A stretch of DNA of 64,000 bases from Spirochaetota bacterium (lineage in GTDB: Bacteria > Spirochaetota > UBA4802 > UBA5550): the NCBI GenBank assembly GCA_016933025.1, contig JAFGBT010000006.1, positions 91,078 to 155,077 of the forward strand, in the 5' to 3' direction. A program made the translations under genes and the position numbers. The notes beneath the pieces are model-generated. The model was given only the letters and a program-made list of their open reading frames with translations, did not search any database and had not been told where the DNA came from. Every line of letters begins with the position of its first letter. The stretch's first letter is position 1. Positions 25,583-34,638 of this stretch are shown here, piece after piece.

Positions 25583-25597
25583 AACCCCACCCTGCAA

Positions 25598-25908
25598 TCA
25601 AAATTTTACTATTGGACTTGAGGATCGTGGCGATATTGCCGGCGTGATCACCGGCAAAACCACCGCACTTGTTACTATAATAACACTTTTTTCATTGAGT
25701 GTAAATATATGAATCAGAAAATATTGCCCCTTTTTTTTGTCAAAAAAAATTTTATTTTTTACGGAAATTATAATAACCGGGAATAAGCGTCACAGCGATG
25801 CGCAGGCAATCGGACGTTTCAGGAAGATACGCAATAACGATGCCATAAAGCGGCAGGTTGTACGGGCATGGCTGTTTTTTTCAATAACCCCGGGAAAAAA
25901 ATTGGCGG
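25598..25908. other. Gene-free AT-rich spacer with possible promoter
   Basis: The spacer upstream of the zinc-ribbon/uvrA pair contains long T and A runs (25731-25760), a minus-strand TTGACA (25739-25744), and a weak hairpin GCCGG...CCGGC near 25637-25654. No convincing -10 box at 16-18 bases is seen, so the exact promoter is undecided. No coding sequence is supported. Confidence 0.4.
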
Positions 25909-26553
25909 TTATTGAACAATCCTCACGGCTGCATCGGGATCAACGACGTCATCACTTTTTTCGTGAATCGCCTGCGGAAGCTCGCGGCCGTATGAAACAA
26001 TGATATCCCAGACGCCCCAGATCCCCGGCTCGCGCGTTAACTCCACGAACCTGATTTCCGCGCTTCCGCCGATCGTTATCTCAACAGGAATATCGAGGAC
26101 ATAATACGAATCACCGATATCTTCGAACCGCACCGATGTCAGAAGCCTGGAAGGGCCTCGCCGCGACGACGCGAATATCTTCAAGACGGCCGGTGGTGCT
26201 TTTTTCAGCGACCTGAACCAGACGAAATCAATCCACATCCGGTAACGACTTCCGCGCGCAAGGCCTTCAAGGATGATCGTCGAGCCGTAGGGACCCACAT
26301 ATGCGGCGCTGTTGTCCACGACCGGACCGCGGTCATCGGCCACCGCGAGTCCTCTACTCTTCGCCCATTCACGCATGTGGGCCAGGGTGAAGGACTTGAG
26401 CCATCCGTGCATGTTACGCTCGCCGGATGAATAGCCGGGATTAAAGACAAGAGAACCGCGTGTTTCCTGATTATACACCGGCGCGGCCGGAAGCATCGCA
26501 AGACAAAGGATTACGCAGAAGCCCTGCAGGACCGCTATTGTTCTATCATGCAT
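25909..26553 (-). CDS. Exported protein of unknown function
   Basis: 214 aa from the ATG at 26553. A signal peptide is visible (MHDRTIAVLQGFCVILCLAM, cleavage near AAP). The mature part is rich in beta strands and aromatic residues (YVGPYGSTIILEGLARGSRYRMWIDF in part, SYYVLDIPVEITIGGSAEIRFVEL, GIWGVWDIIVSYGREL). This looks like a single jelly-roll or galactose-binding-like domain. No family assigned. It is not linked to a neighbour: a terminator closes the gene upstream. Confidence 0.65.
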   Translation of the reverse strand: MHDRTIAVLQGFCVILCLAMLPAAPVYNQETRGSLVFNPGYSSGERNMHGWLKSFTLAHMREWAKSRGLAVADDRGPVVDNSAAYVGPYGSTIILEGLARGSRYRMWIDFVWFRSLKKAPPAVLKIFASSRRGPSRLLTSVRFEDIGDSYYVLDIPVEITIGGSAEIRFVELTREPGIWGVWDIIVSYGRELPQAIHEKSDDVVDPDAAVRIVQ

Positions 26554-26600
26554 AACGGAAGCCCTCTCGATCAATCATTCATATATTTCAGGGGAATTCA

Positions 26601-26627
26601 TCAAAAAGCGCGGCCGACGGCCGCGCC
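26601..26627 (-). terminator. Rho-independent terminator
   Basis: Perfect stem GCGCGGCC (26608-26615), loop GAC, GGCCGCGC (26619-26626), followed on the minus strand by TTTTT (complement of 26603-26607). It lies about 70 bases beyond the stop of the coiled-coil gene 26698-27264. Confidence 0.88.
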
Positions 26628-26697
26628 TCTTGATTAAATCAAACATGTACCCGCCGCTCGCGGTTGAAACGACGACACGAACCTCGCGCCCCGGTCG

Positions 26698-27264
26698 TTA
26701 CTTGATAAGCCTCATGACAGCGTCCGGCCTGATGGTCGAAATTGCTTCGATATTTTTCATGTCTGAGCTGGCGAAAATCGAATCTATGTTTGAGTTGATC
26801 TTCACCGCACGGTCCTGCCCGGCGAGGTCGGATGCAGTGATGTTGTCAAGCTCCACCTGAAGCTTCTTTAGATGAGTAATGTCGCTGTTAATGAGCCGAG
26901 TGTTTTCCTCGATCTTAGCGGTGATCGTGCTATCCGAAATCTCATCGCCCACGAATGCCCGGAGGACCGTGGCGCCCTCGAAGGTGACGCCGTCGAGAAT
27001 CTGCTGCTGCGCTGCACCGCCCTTCATGAGGTCGGTACGAAGCTGCTCTATCCCGTCCCGGATAATCTGATTACGGGTGAGCGACGACTGCACCTCGCGG
27101 AATTCCGTCTCCATGGTATCCAGGCGCGAATTGATCCTGCTGCCGATCGACACGGAATCGGCCTTCACGTCGCCTTTCTTCCTGCTGAGATTGCTTTCTT
27201 CCTGTTCCTTCTGGTTGTTGATCTTCCTGGCGGTACCGAGAATTCCCTCAATGGAAACTTTCAT
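26698..27264 (-). CDS. Coiled-coil protein of unknown function
   Basis: A 188 aa soluble, mostly helical protein. It begins MKVSIEGILGTARKINNQKE, continues with heptad-like charged helices (SRINSRLDTMETEFREVQSSL, shown in part, and IEENTRLINSDITHLKKLQVEL) and ends RLIK. The start is loosely reminiscent of small flagellar export-associated proteins, but no flagellar gene is nearby and I make no assignment. GGAGGG precedes the ATG. It is flanked by smc upstream, after a 116-base gap, and has its own terminator. Confidence 0.7.
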   Translation of the reverse strand: MKVSIEGILGTARKINNQKEQEESNLSRKKGDVKADSVSIGSRINSRLDTMETEFREVQSSLTRNQIIRDGIEQLRTDLMKGGAAQQQILDGVTFEGATVLRAFVGDEISDSTITAKIEENTRLINSDITHLKKLQVELDNITASDLAGQDRAVKINSNIDSIFASSDMKNIEAISTIRPDAVMRLIK

Positions 27265-27380
27265 ATTACACCCTCCTTTGTGTCATAGCGGTCATTCACA
27301 TAACCGGGCGGTCATTGTGATGTACACATATAAACTCAACTAAGAATATAAATTAATATATATGAAATGTCAAGTTTTTT

Positions 27381-30128
27381 TCAATTCGTCCCCTCAATCC
27401 TGTCCATTCTGATGGAAACCAGTTTGGAGACTCCCGGCTCCTCCATGGTTACACCGTACAGGGTCTCGCCGATACTCATGGTCTTCTTGTTGTGGGTGAC
27501 TATGATAAATTGCGACCCGCGGGCGAACTCCCTGAGGAGCCTTACGAACCTCCCGATGTTCTGCTCGTCCAAGGGGGCGTCTATCTCGTCCAGGAAGCAG
27601 AAGGGCGACGGCTTGACCATGTAAGTCGCGAACAAGAGCCCGATAGCGGTGAGCGCCCGTTCCCCGCCTGACAGCAGGTTTATATTCTTCAGCTTTTTAC
27701 CGGGCGGCCGTATCATGACCTCAATGCCGCTTTCCAGCGGGTTGTCCGGCTCCACCAGCTCGATCGCAGCGTCTCCGCCCTCGAATAGCTGCCGGAATAT
27801 ATCAGAAAAATTCTTTTTGATGCTCTTGAATGTATCCATGAACATTTCGATGGAGGTCCTGTTGATGTCCTCAATGACCGCGTAAATGTCCTCCCTGGCC
27901 TTCTCGATGTCCTTCTTCTGCTTTATGTAATATTCGAAGCGCTTCTTTAAATTGCGGTATTCCTCGATAGCAAGGTTGTTGATTGGCCCCAGCTCCTGGA
28001 TCTTGCGCCTGGTGTCCTGGCTCCGTATGAGCAGGTCGTCAAGCTGAGTCTCCCTCACCCCGAGTCCTGAAAGGTCGTCCATCTTTTTCTCATACTCGAT
28101 CCATAGGTGCTCCTCGATGCTGTTCTTCCTGAAAACGACCTCTACCTGTGACTTGTCCAGGTTCGTAATTTTCTCGACGACGCGTTTCAGCTCCTCCTCG
28201 TCTTTCCGCGCCACGTTCTTCCGTTCGTGGATCGCGCTCTCGATACCCGCCCGCTTTTCAGTGAGGTCATTGATCTCTTTCAGGAGTGCCTCGCTCCGTT
28301 CGTTGAACTCGATGAGTCGCTGGTCCCACTCGCGGATCTCGCCGGACAGCTCCTTCATCTTCCTCTCCGCCCGGTCGATTTCCTCGCCGTAGTTCTCGAT
28401 CTGCTTCCTGAAATCGGCGATCTGGTTCTCCAGCGAATGGAGATGCTTGTCAATCCAGTTTCGCTCGTTCTCGTTACGGGACAGGTCCTTCTCGATTCGG
28501 GTGATCATCTGGTTGACGTCCTCGAGCTCAGCCTGCTCATGGTCGATGCGCATTTCCAGGGCGGTTATCTCGGCCTTCATCCGCTCGATGTTTTCCGTCT
28601 CTTCCCGTATCCTCCGGTCGAGATTTTCCTTTTCAGCATGGATGCCGGTCTTGTCAAAAAGTATGGATCGGAACCCGTCCTCGTAGCCCTCGAACTTCAC
28701 GATGTCGTTTCTGAGTGAAGCCAGGTCAAGCGCCTCCAGCATGGCAAGGGCGTCAGCCGCCCTCCCCTCCCTGAGTCCGGCAACGGCATTCCCGAGCGCC
28801 TCCTGGACGGCGTCGAGTCTCTCGTCAATGCTCCGACGCACTTCGGCACGCTCCCGCTCTGAGCCTTCGAGCTCCGCCTTCCGCCTGTCTATGGCGTCCA
28901 CCAGCTTGCGGATGACCTCCTCGAGAAGACCCCTGAACCTGACGAGTTCGGCCTCCGCGTCCTTAATTTTATTTTTATTCTCTTCAATGGCGCTTCGGGA
29001 CGCGGCAATCGATTCGGTCTTTCTTTTGTGCGTCGCGAAAAATGTCTCGAGCTTCTGTCTGTCGTCTTCAATCTTCCTGCCTATCTCGACGCCAGACTTC
29101 TCTGATTTCTCCTTTTCCTCCAGAAGCCGATTGAGGTTCTTGTCTCGCTCCGCGATCTTTGCCTCGATTCCCTTCTTGAGATCGCCCTCCTCTTCAATAA
29201 GGCTCCTGTTCTTTTCGGTCTTGACGTCTATGTCTTCAACGCGTATCCGATAGGCATGCAGCCTCTTTTCCAGCTCGAAGAGCTGGTGCTGCAGGTCATT
29301 CTTGCGCTTTTCATCCTTCTCGTTGTCAGCGGACGTGGTGGAGACCCGGGCGGAAATGGCCTCGCGCTCCATGCTGTACTTTTCAATATCCTCCTCTATC
29401 TTCGCGTGCTTTTTCGCCAGTTCCTGGTAGCGAAGATAATTGATCTTGATGTCCTGATCCGAAAGCTCGTTTTTCAGCGCGATGTATATTTTTGTCGTCT
29501 CGGCCTGCTTCGACTTGGCGTCCTTTTCACGCTCGATCTCTTTTATAATGTCGTTTATCCGCTCGAGGTTGTCGCTCGTCTCCGTCAGCTTTTTCAGCGA
29601 CTCCTTCTTCTGGAACTTGTACTTCGATATCCCCGCAGCCTCCTCGAAAATATAACGCCGGTCTTCCGGTCTGGTCGAGAGGATCATGTCGATCTTTCCC
29701 TGCTCCATCACCGAATACGAAGACTTCCCGATCCCCGTGTCCATGAAGAGCTTCTCCACGTCCTTCAGCCTGACGGGCGACTTGTTGATAAGATACTCCG
29801 ATTCGCCGTCGCGGAATATCCGTCTTCCCACGGTGACCGCGTCAGAATCGAAGTCAAGGAGGCGTGCCTTGTTGTCGATGGTCACGAAAACTTCGCCCAG
29901 CGAGAGCTGTTTGCGCTGCTCGGTGCCGGCGAAGATGATGTCCTCCATTCTTTCGCCGCGTATGTTTTTTGCCTGCTTCTCGCCGAGGACCCACTTGACA
30001 GCATCGACGACGTTAGACTTCCCGCATCCGTTGGGTCCCACGATAATGGTGATTCCGGACTCGAAGCTGATCTGGGTTTTATCGGCAAAGGACTTGAAGC
30101 CGAACATCTCAAGAGATTTGAGAAACAT
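27381..30128 (-). CDS. smc: SMC chromosome-segregation ATPase (short, hinge reduced)
   Basis: 915 aa from the ATG at 30128 (MFLKSLEMFGFKSFADKT). The head is complete: Walker A VGPNGCGKSNVVDAVKWVLG (about 30-50), signature NLLSGGERALTAIGLLFA and Walker B PFCFLDEIDAPLDEQN near the end. Two long coiled-coil arms follow. The centre (about residues 455-510) has only a short segment, VKFEGYEDGFRSILF, where SMC proteins usually carry a globular hinge of 150 residues or more, so the protein is about 250 residues shorter than typical bacterial SMC. Short SMCs are known in spirochaetes. No scpA or scpB is in the window. Confidence 0.95.
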   Translation of the reverse strand: MFLKSLEMFGFKSFADKTQISFESGITIIVGPNGCGKSNVVDAVKWVLGEKQAKNIRGERMEDIIFAGTEQRKQLSLGEVFVTIDNKARLLDFDSDAVTVGRRIFRDGESEYLINKSPVRLKDVEKLFMDTGIGKSSYSVMEQGKIDMILSTRPEDRRYIFEEAAGISKYKFQKKESLKKLTETSDNLERINDIIKEIEREKDAKSKQAETTKIYIALKNELSDQDIKINYLRYQELAKKHAKIEEDIEKYSMEREAISARVSTTSADNEKDEKRKNDLQHQLFELEKRLHAYRIRVEDIDVKTEKNRSLIEEEGDLKKGIEAKIAERDKNLNRLLEEKEKSEKSGVEIGRKIEDDRQKLETFFATHKRKTESIAASRSAIEENKNKIKDAEAELVRFRGLLEEVIRKLVDAIDRRKAELEGSERERAEVRRSIDERLDAVQEALGNAVAGLREGRAADALAMLEALDLASLRNDIVKFEGYEDGFRSILFDKTGIHAEKENLDRRIREETENIERMKAEITALEMRIDHEQAELEDVNQMITRIEKDLSRNENERNWIDKHLHSLENQIADFRKQIENYGEEIDRAERKMKELSGEIREWDQRLIEFNERSEALLKEINDLTEKRAGIESAIHERKNVARKDEEELKRVVEKITNLDKSQVEVVFRKNSIEEHLWIEYEKKMDDLSGLGVRETQLDDLLIRSQDTRRKIQELGPINNLAIEEYRNLKKRFEYYIKQKKDIEKAREDIYAVIEDINRTSIEMFMDTFKSIKKNFSDIFRQLFEGGDAAIELVEPDNPLESGIEVMIRPPGKKLKNINLLSGGERALTAIGLLFATYMVKPSPFCFLDEIDAPLDEQNIGRFVRLLREFARGSQFIIVTHNKKTMSIGETLYGVTMEEPGVSKLVSIRMDRIEGTN

Positions 30129-30325
30129 GAGTACTTCCAGCAATCATGGTATACAGGCCTTCCCCCGGCCGTAGTGCTGCCCCGGGGGCATCGTTTTAGC
30201 GGTCGCGTGACCGCGCCTGAAACAAAAATATTCTATAACGACATAATGCAAGACTATTTTAAAATCAACCAAAAAAAATGATTTTTATCGGCGTAAAATA
30301 TCCTTGACTCTTATGAAAAAAGGGT

Positions 30326-30904
30326 ATGATGAACTGCATGCTTACCACAGAACATCGAGGCCCGGCAGAACATAACGCGTTCTCTCTCCTACTCGCCGCC
30401 GCCCTGTCTGCAACGCTCACGTCGGGATGCGTCTCGATCCAGAAGGAGCGCTCCTTCAAACAGAGCAGCGTTACGACCGTCTCAATAGAAAACGCTGTCC
30501 CGTGCCGGGACATGATCGACCGGTACACCACCTACATGGTATATTTTCGGCTCGAGAAACCGGTTGACGCCTTGTCGGTCAGCGTAACTGCCGAATACGT
30601 CGCCGATATCACCGGTGCAAAAAAAAGCAGGAAAACCTATTTCATAGTTGAAAAAATCGTCGACATGTCGCGCTTCAAAAACAGGAACCTGAAAGACCTT
30701 CACGCGGAAATAGGCAGGAACTACGACGCCGACTGGAACCGCGGTAAGGAGTTAACCCTGATTTCAAACGACACCGAGCCGTTCAAGAGCCTTGACGCCG
30801 ACTCGACCTACCGGATACGCTTCACCGCCTTCGCCCTGGAAAACTTCGAATTCACCATAACAGTCAACGCGGATTGCGCTGTTACGTTCGCGAATGCCCC
30901 CTGA
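30326..30904 (+). CDS. Predicted lipoprotein
   Basis: 192 aa from the first ATG. A later ATG at 30338 is likely if the TTGACT (30304-30309)/TATGAT (30325-30330) pair is the promoter, because that -10 box covers the first ATG. The N-terminal region AFSLLLAAALSATLTSGC gives lipobox TSGC. The mature domain is beta-rich (YMVYFRLEKPVDALSVSVTAEY in part, YRIRFTAFALENFEFTITVNAD) and has no recognised family. It converges on pyrE. Confidence 0.7.
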   Translation: MMNCMLTTEHRGPAEHNAFSLLLAAALSATLTSGCVSIQKERSFKQSSVTTVSIENAVPCRDMIDRYTTYMVYFRLEKPVDALSVSVTAEYVADITGAKKSRKTYFIVEKIVDMSRFKNRNLKDLHAEIGRNYDADWNRGKELTLISNDTEPFKSLDADSTYRIRFTAFALENFEFTITVNADCAVTFANAP

Positions 30905-30928
30905 GCGGCGGCGGCATCCCCGGCGTCC

Positions 30929-31510
30929 CTAACCATTTTTTAATCGGCGTGCGTTAAAGTCAGACCTTGTGAAAAGGGAAATCACCTCAAGTCCTGTTTT
31001 TTCGATATTCTCCCTTCCCCCCTCTTCGCGATCGATTATCACGGCCGCCCTCACAACGGAGAGCCCGGATTCCCGCATTCGCTCGATCGCGGTGATGGTG
31101 GAGCCGCCCGTTGTTATGACGTCGTCGATCACGATAACGTTCTTTACGCTCGCGGCGTCCCCCTCAATCCACTTCTGGGTCCCGTGCTTTTTCGGTTCCT
31201 TGCGCACTATAAGGGGCGAGAGCCTCGTTCCTCTGCGAAGTGCAGCGATGGCCGTCGAGAGGGCGATCGGGTCCGCGCCGAGAGTAAGCCCGCCGATGCC
31301 GTCAATGTTCAGCGAGCATACCAGCGGTTCGATCGCGTCAAACAGCACCTCCCCCACCAGCGTGACCCCCTCGGGATCGAGGGTGGTGGCCTTGCAGTCG
31401 AAATAATAAAAGCTCTGCCGGCCGGAAACCAGCGTAAAAGGCGGGTCCTCCCGATAGATGAATGACTTTGCGTATAAAATATCGAAAAGCCTGTCGCGGT
31501 TGGAACTCAT
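30929..31510 (-). CDS. pyrE: Orotate phosphoribosyltransferase
   Basis: 193 aa from the ATG at 31510. A PRTase fold enzyme that converts orotate and PRPP to OMP in pyrimidine synthesis. The flexible-loop region (LIVRKEPKKHGTQKWIEGD) and the PRPP-binding motif NVIVIDDVITTGGSTITAIE (about 113-132) are clear, as is the N-terminal FTLVSGRQSFYYFDCKAT. No other pyr gene is adjacent. A pair of inverted repeats fills the upstream gap. Confidence 0.93.
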   Translation of the reverse strand: MSSNRDRLFDILYAKSFIYREDPPFTLVSGRQSFYYFDCKATTLDPEGVTLVGEVLFDAIEPLVCSLNIDGIGGLTLGADPIALSTAIAALRRGTRLSPLIVRKEPKKHGTQKWIEGDAASVKNVIVIDDVITTGGSTITAIERMRESGLSVVRAAVIIDREEGGRENIEKTGLEVISLFTRSDFNARRLKNG

Positions 31511-31533
31511 GTCATACCTCTGAAATATACAGA

Positions 31534-31655
31534 ACAATTTGTCACGCCTCGACTACGCTCGCCATGACAAATTGTATGTAACCCAGAGCCCCTCGACAGG
31601 CTCCGAATACGTCCCGTCGAAGGGCATGTCACCCTGAGCGTAGTCGAAGAGTGAC
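31534..31655. repeat. Inverted pair of CTTCGACTACGCTC-type repeats
   Basis: Between pyrE and the next gene. An 11-bp perfect inverted repeat ACAATTTGTCA/TGACAAATTGT (31534-31544 and 31565-31575) encloses CCTCGACTACGCTC. A second copy in opposite orientation (CCCTGAGCGTAGTCGAAGA with GTGAC) sits at 31632-31655. Related copies are at 52345-52420 and 59034-59052. This resembles REP/MITE-like palindromes widespread in environmental genomes. Confidence 0.75.
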
Positions 31656-31708
31656 GCACATATAAGTTGTAATATAGCCGAATTATAACACCCGTATAGA
31701 GTCAAGGA

Positions 31709-32266
31709 TTATTTCAGCATAGCGGGAGATTCACGCACGCCCTTCCAGAACTGGTTTTTCCCTATTTTGCCCTGTATGTAATCCCTGATGAGGATCTGGA
31801 TGTCGGACGGGAACGCGCCCCAGTATTTTTGGTGCCATCCCGCGGGGAACTCCCTCTTCTCCTCCGCGCTCATCTCGCCCATGCTGTACGAGACAAACTG
31901 CTCTATCATGGCAAGGAGCATATCACGGGGCATCCCGGACGAACCGCCGGGGCCCTTCCCCGGGACCCAGCGATCAAGGAGGGCGTTCATCTCACGCTCG
32001 CTGATGTCCGGCTTCTCGTTACGGATCATATCTGCCACAAGGCGCCGGGACGCCCGGTGGACCGCCTCACCGCCGATACCCATCTGCTTTTCAATCCCTT
32101 CCGCCATGGAGCGGGCCATCCCCCTAACGTCGATCTGGCTCATCCCTATGCTCGACTCCCTCTCCATGCGCTTGCGGAGCGCCTCGCCGACCAGCTCGAG
32201 CTCAAATCTGGTTGCTTGGTTCAGTACATAATCGAGTATTTCCGTAATCCTGTCGTCAAGTCCCAT
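31709..32266 (-). CDS. Conserved-looking helical protein, unknown
   Basis: 185 aa from the ATG at 32266 (MGLDDRITEILDYVLNQATR). Mostly helical and soluble. It has a Gly/Pro-rich linker (VPGKGPGGSSGMPRD, about 115-130) and a C-terminal domain (EFPAGWHQKYWGAFPSDIQILI, in part) with several aromatic residues. No family recognised. It is the last gene of a rarA-transglutaminase-unknown operon, 33 bases after the preceding gene. Confidence 0.7.
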   Translation of the reverse strand: MGLDDRITEILDYVLNQATRFELELVGEALRKRMERESSIGMSQIDVRGMARSMAEGIEKQMGIGGEAVHRASRRLVADMIRNEKPDISEREMNALLDRWVPGKGPGGSSGMPRDMLLAMIEQFVSYSMGEMSAEEKREFPAGWHQKYWGAFPSDIQILIRDYIQGKIGKNQFWKGVRESPAMLK

Positions 32267-32299
32267 GGCTCTCCTCCCCGCTTTGTGCATCGAGGCCTC

Positions 32300-32986
32300 T
32301 CAACTCCGGTTTTCCTCTCCCGCCTCTCGCTCGAAATCCCCCGGCTCACCCGGCCTTTCCTCCCCAATAAAGGGGATCAGGTGGGCATAGTATTTCTTAA
32401 ACTCCTCCACCATCAGATCAAACGGGAAATCGTCGAAGTGACCGTAGTCGTGGATGTACTCCATGTGAAGACGCCCCGCAGTATCGTACGTATGAAAGAT
32501 CGAATCAGAACGGCCGTCGAACTCCAGAGGGAGAACTCCAAACTTTTCGCAGAGTGAAAGGTTGAATGCCGGCGTCGCCTTGACCCATTTCTCATCTATG
32601 AAAAATTCATTATAGCCGTGAAACACGAAAAGGTCTGTCTTCATTACCTCCCTGAGCCGCCTTGTCACAAGGTGGTTCCGCACCGTGGCGAACCTGAGCC
32701 TGCACGGAACTCCAGCCGCACGCGACAGGGCCGCAAGCAGGATCGCCTTCTGAACACAGTAGCCGTCTCCCTGCCCGAAAATGAAGCTTGCCCGATACAC
32801 GTTGCGAACGACCGACGTGCGGTAGGGATTGTACCTGATCCCGTCCCTGACCGCGTAAAAAAGCTTAACCGCCTTCTCAATATTACCGCCGGAAGAACCG
32901 ACGAGGGAGGAAGCGTGCTCCCGTATAGAGGGTGAATCGCTGTCAATGAAGTATGTCGGGTTGAGGTAAATCCGGGTATCTTCCAT
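32300..32986 (-). CDS. Transglutaminase-like cysteine protease-fold protein
   Basis: A 228 aa cytoplasmic protein with a transglutaminase-like core. The catalytic Cys lies in FGQGDGYCVQKAILLAALSR (about 70-89) and the His in FVFHGYNEFFIDEKWVKATP (about 120-140). In place of the usual W-x-x-DP the acid position reads ATP, as seen in a subgroup of the superfamily. Substrate unknown. It follows rarA by 6 bases in the same orientation. Confidence 0.85.
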   Translation of the reverse strand: MEDTRIYLNPTYFIDSDSPSIREHASSLVGSSGGNIEKAVKLFYAVRDGIRYNPYRTSVVRNVYRASFIFGQGDGYCVQKAILLAALSRAAGVPCRLRFATVRNHLVTRRLREVMKTDLFVFHGYNEFFIDEKWVKATPAFNLSLCEKFGVLPLEFDGRSDSIFHTYDTAGRLHMEYIHDYGHFDDFPFDLMVEEFKKYYAHLIPFIGEERPGEPGDFEREAGEENRS

Positions 32987-32992
32987 AATAAT

Positions 32993-34276
32993 TTACTTGT
33001 ACCGTTCAGGCCAGAGCGATTTCAATCTTTCGCGAATCGCCTTTTCGCTCCCCTCTACCGTCGGGTCATAGAAGACCTCCCCCCTGATCTCCTCCGGGAG
33101 ATAGTCTTCCATCACGAAATGACGATCGTAATCGTGAGGATACCTGTAGCCCTTGTGGTACCCGAGTTTCTTCATGAGGTCGGTGGGCGCATTGCGGAGG
33201 TGGAGCGGAATCTCGTAATTGAAATCCTTGGCTGCCGTCATGGCGTTCTCTATGGCCATGTAGGAGGCGTTGCTTTTCGGCGCGGACGCGAGATAGGTGG
33301 CACACTGCGAAAGAATAATTCGGGCCTCCGGGAGACCGATGTTCTGCGTCGCCGTCATGGCCGAAACGGCAAGGGTGATTGCGTTTGGCGCCGCATTGCC
33401 GATGTCCTCCGACGCGAAAATGACCATCCGCCTGGCAATGAAAACCGGGTCCTCTCCCGAGAGGATCATCCTCGCCAGGTAGTAGACGGCCGCGTCGGGG
33501 TCAGACCCTCGAAGCGATTTGATAAAGGCCGATATGGTATCGTAGTGCCTGTCGCCGGCACGGTCGTAGTAGAGCATGCTGTTGCGCACAGCCTCTTCGA
33601 GGTGATCGCCGGTGATGAGGCCGTCTGGTGTCAGAGTAAAAGCCGTTTCCAGAATATTGAGCATCCGCCGGGCATCGCCGTTGGCAATGGCAACAAGCTT
33701 CTCCTTAACATCATCGTTGGAAAAACGCACCCCGCTCTCCCTCAGCAACTCGTCTCTCGCCAGTGCCTGTTCAAGTATTCTGGATAGATTATCCTCTGAA
33801 AGCCGCGATAGTTTTAGCACCCTGGTGCGGGATAACAAAGGAGAAATGACGTTAAACGAAGGGTTCTCAGTAGTCGCACCGATAAGTATGATGTCGCCGG
33901 ATTCCACCGATCCAAGCACAGAATCTTGCTGGGCCTTGTTGAACCGGTGGATCTCATCGAGGAAGAGGAGGGTCTGTATCCCCTTCGCCCGGTTTTTTTT
34001 TCCCTTCTCGATAACCTTACGGACATCAGCCACACCCGCGGAGATGGCGCTTAAAAAATGCGAATCCATCATACAGTACGACGCGATAAGCCTAGCCAGG
34101 GTGGTTTTGCCTGAACCGGGGTCTCCCCAGAGGATAAGGGAGAAGGCGGCGCCCTTATCGATGATAGTTTTCAGCACTCTATGCTCGGACAAAAGGTGCT
34201 CCTGCCCGATGAATTCCTCAATGGTCCGAGGCCTGCAACGGTCGGCAAGAGGGCTGAAGGTATCTTTTTTTTCCAT
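32993..34276 (-). CDS. rarA: RarA/MgsA replication-associated recombination ATPase
   Basis: A 427 aa clamp-loader-like AAA+ ATPase that acts at stalled forks. The typical N-terminus is PLADRCRPRTIEEFIGQEHL, Walker A is LWGDPGSGKTTLARLIA (about 49-65), Walker B TLLFLDEIHRFNKAQQDSVL, sensor GATTENPSFNVISPLLSRTRV. The C-terminal MgsA domain contains SDPDAAVYYLARMI and SEDIGNAAPNA, then PTDLMKKLGYHKGYRYPHDY. Full length. It follows the rpsU terminator. Confidence 0.97.
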   Translation of the reverse strand: MEKKDTFSPLADRCRPRTIEEFIGQEHLLSEHRVLKTIIDKGAAFSLILWGDPGSGKTTLARLIASYCMMDSHFLSAISAGVADVRKVIEKGKKNRAKGIQTLLFLDEIHRFNKAQQDSVLGSVESGDIILIGATTENPSFNVISPLLSRTRVLKLSRLSEDNLSRILEQALARDELLRESGVRFSNDDVKEKLVAIANGDARRMLNILETAFTLTPDGLITGDHLEEAVRNSMLYYDRAGDRHYDTISAFIKSLRGSDPDAAVYYLARMILSGEDPVFIARRMVIFASEDIGNAAPNAITLAVSAMTATQNIGLPEARIILSQCATYLASAPKSNASYMAIENAMTAAKDFNYEIPLHLRNAPTDLMKKLGYHKGYRYPHDYDRHFVMEDYLPEEIRGEVFYDPTVEGSEKAIRERLKSLWPERYK

Positions 34277-34308
34277 TAACTCATTTTACGTCCATGTGAT
34301 ACATTTGT

Positions 34309-34347
34309 ACAAACAAAAAATCCGGCATTGCCGGATTTTTTGTTTGT
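34309..34347. terminator. Bidirectional Rho-independent terminator of rpsU
   Basis: An 18-bp near-perfect stem around loop ATT: core TCCGGC (34321-34326)/GCCGGA (34330-34335), extended by A6/T6 and ACAAAC/GTTTGT. The T-run works in either direction. It lies 16 bases past the rpsU stop and upstream of rarA. Confidence 0.92.
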
Positions 34348-34362
34348 AGTGATTAGTTCTTC

Positions 34363-34638
34363 TTATGCTTCGGGCCCGCTTTCTTCACGAGAGAAGTCTT
34401 TTCCTCCCCTCGCGGAAGGCTTCCTGACCCTGCTCGATGAAACATTCATCCGGCGAATTTTTTTCAGACGCCGGCGCTCGGCTTCCTCTTTTTTTCGTTT
34501 CTTTTCCTCGCTCGGCTTTTCGTAGTAGCGCCGTCTCTTCAATTCCTTGAAAATACCTTCGAAGGCCATCTTCTTTTTGAGGTTTTTGAAGGCTTTTTCA
34601 ATGTCACCGTTGACATCGACTTCCAGGGGACTCGTCAT
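34363..34638 (-). CDS. rpsU: 30S ribosomal protein S21
   Basis: About 91 aa from the ATG at 34638 (MTSPLEVDVNGDIEKAF); an ATG at 34644 is the alternative and lies nearer the AAAGGA site. The S21 core SPLEVDVNGDIEKAFKNLKK and FEGIFKELKRRRYYEKPSEE is followed by a basic, unstructured extension about 30 residues longer than the E. coli protein (71 aa), a feature seen in several phyla. S21 contributes to the platform near the anti-SD region of 16S rRNA. Confidence 0.93.
   Translation of the reverse strand: MTSPLEVDVNGDIEKAFKNLKKKMAFEGIFKELKRRRYYEKPSEEKKRKKEEAERRRLKKIRRMNVSSSRVRKPSARGGKDFSREESGPEA

Noticed and set aside
31671..31705. pyrE promoter TTGACT...TATAAT on the minus strand
   Set aside because: The boxes are only 12 bases apart (31688-31699), too close for sigma70. 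Alternative -10 boxes give a 23-base spacer.
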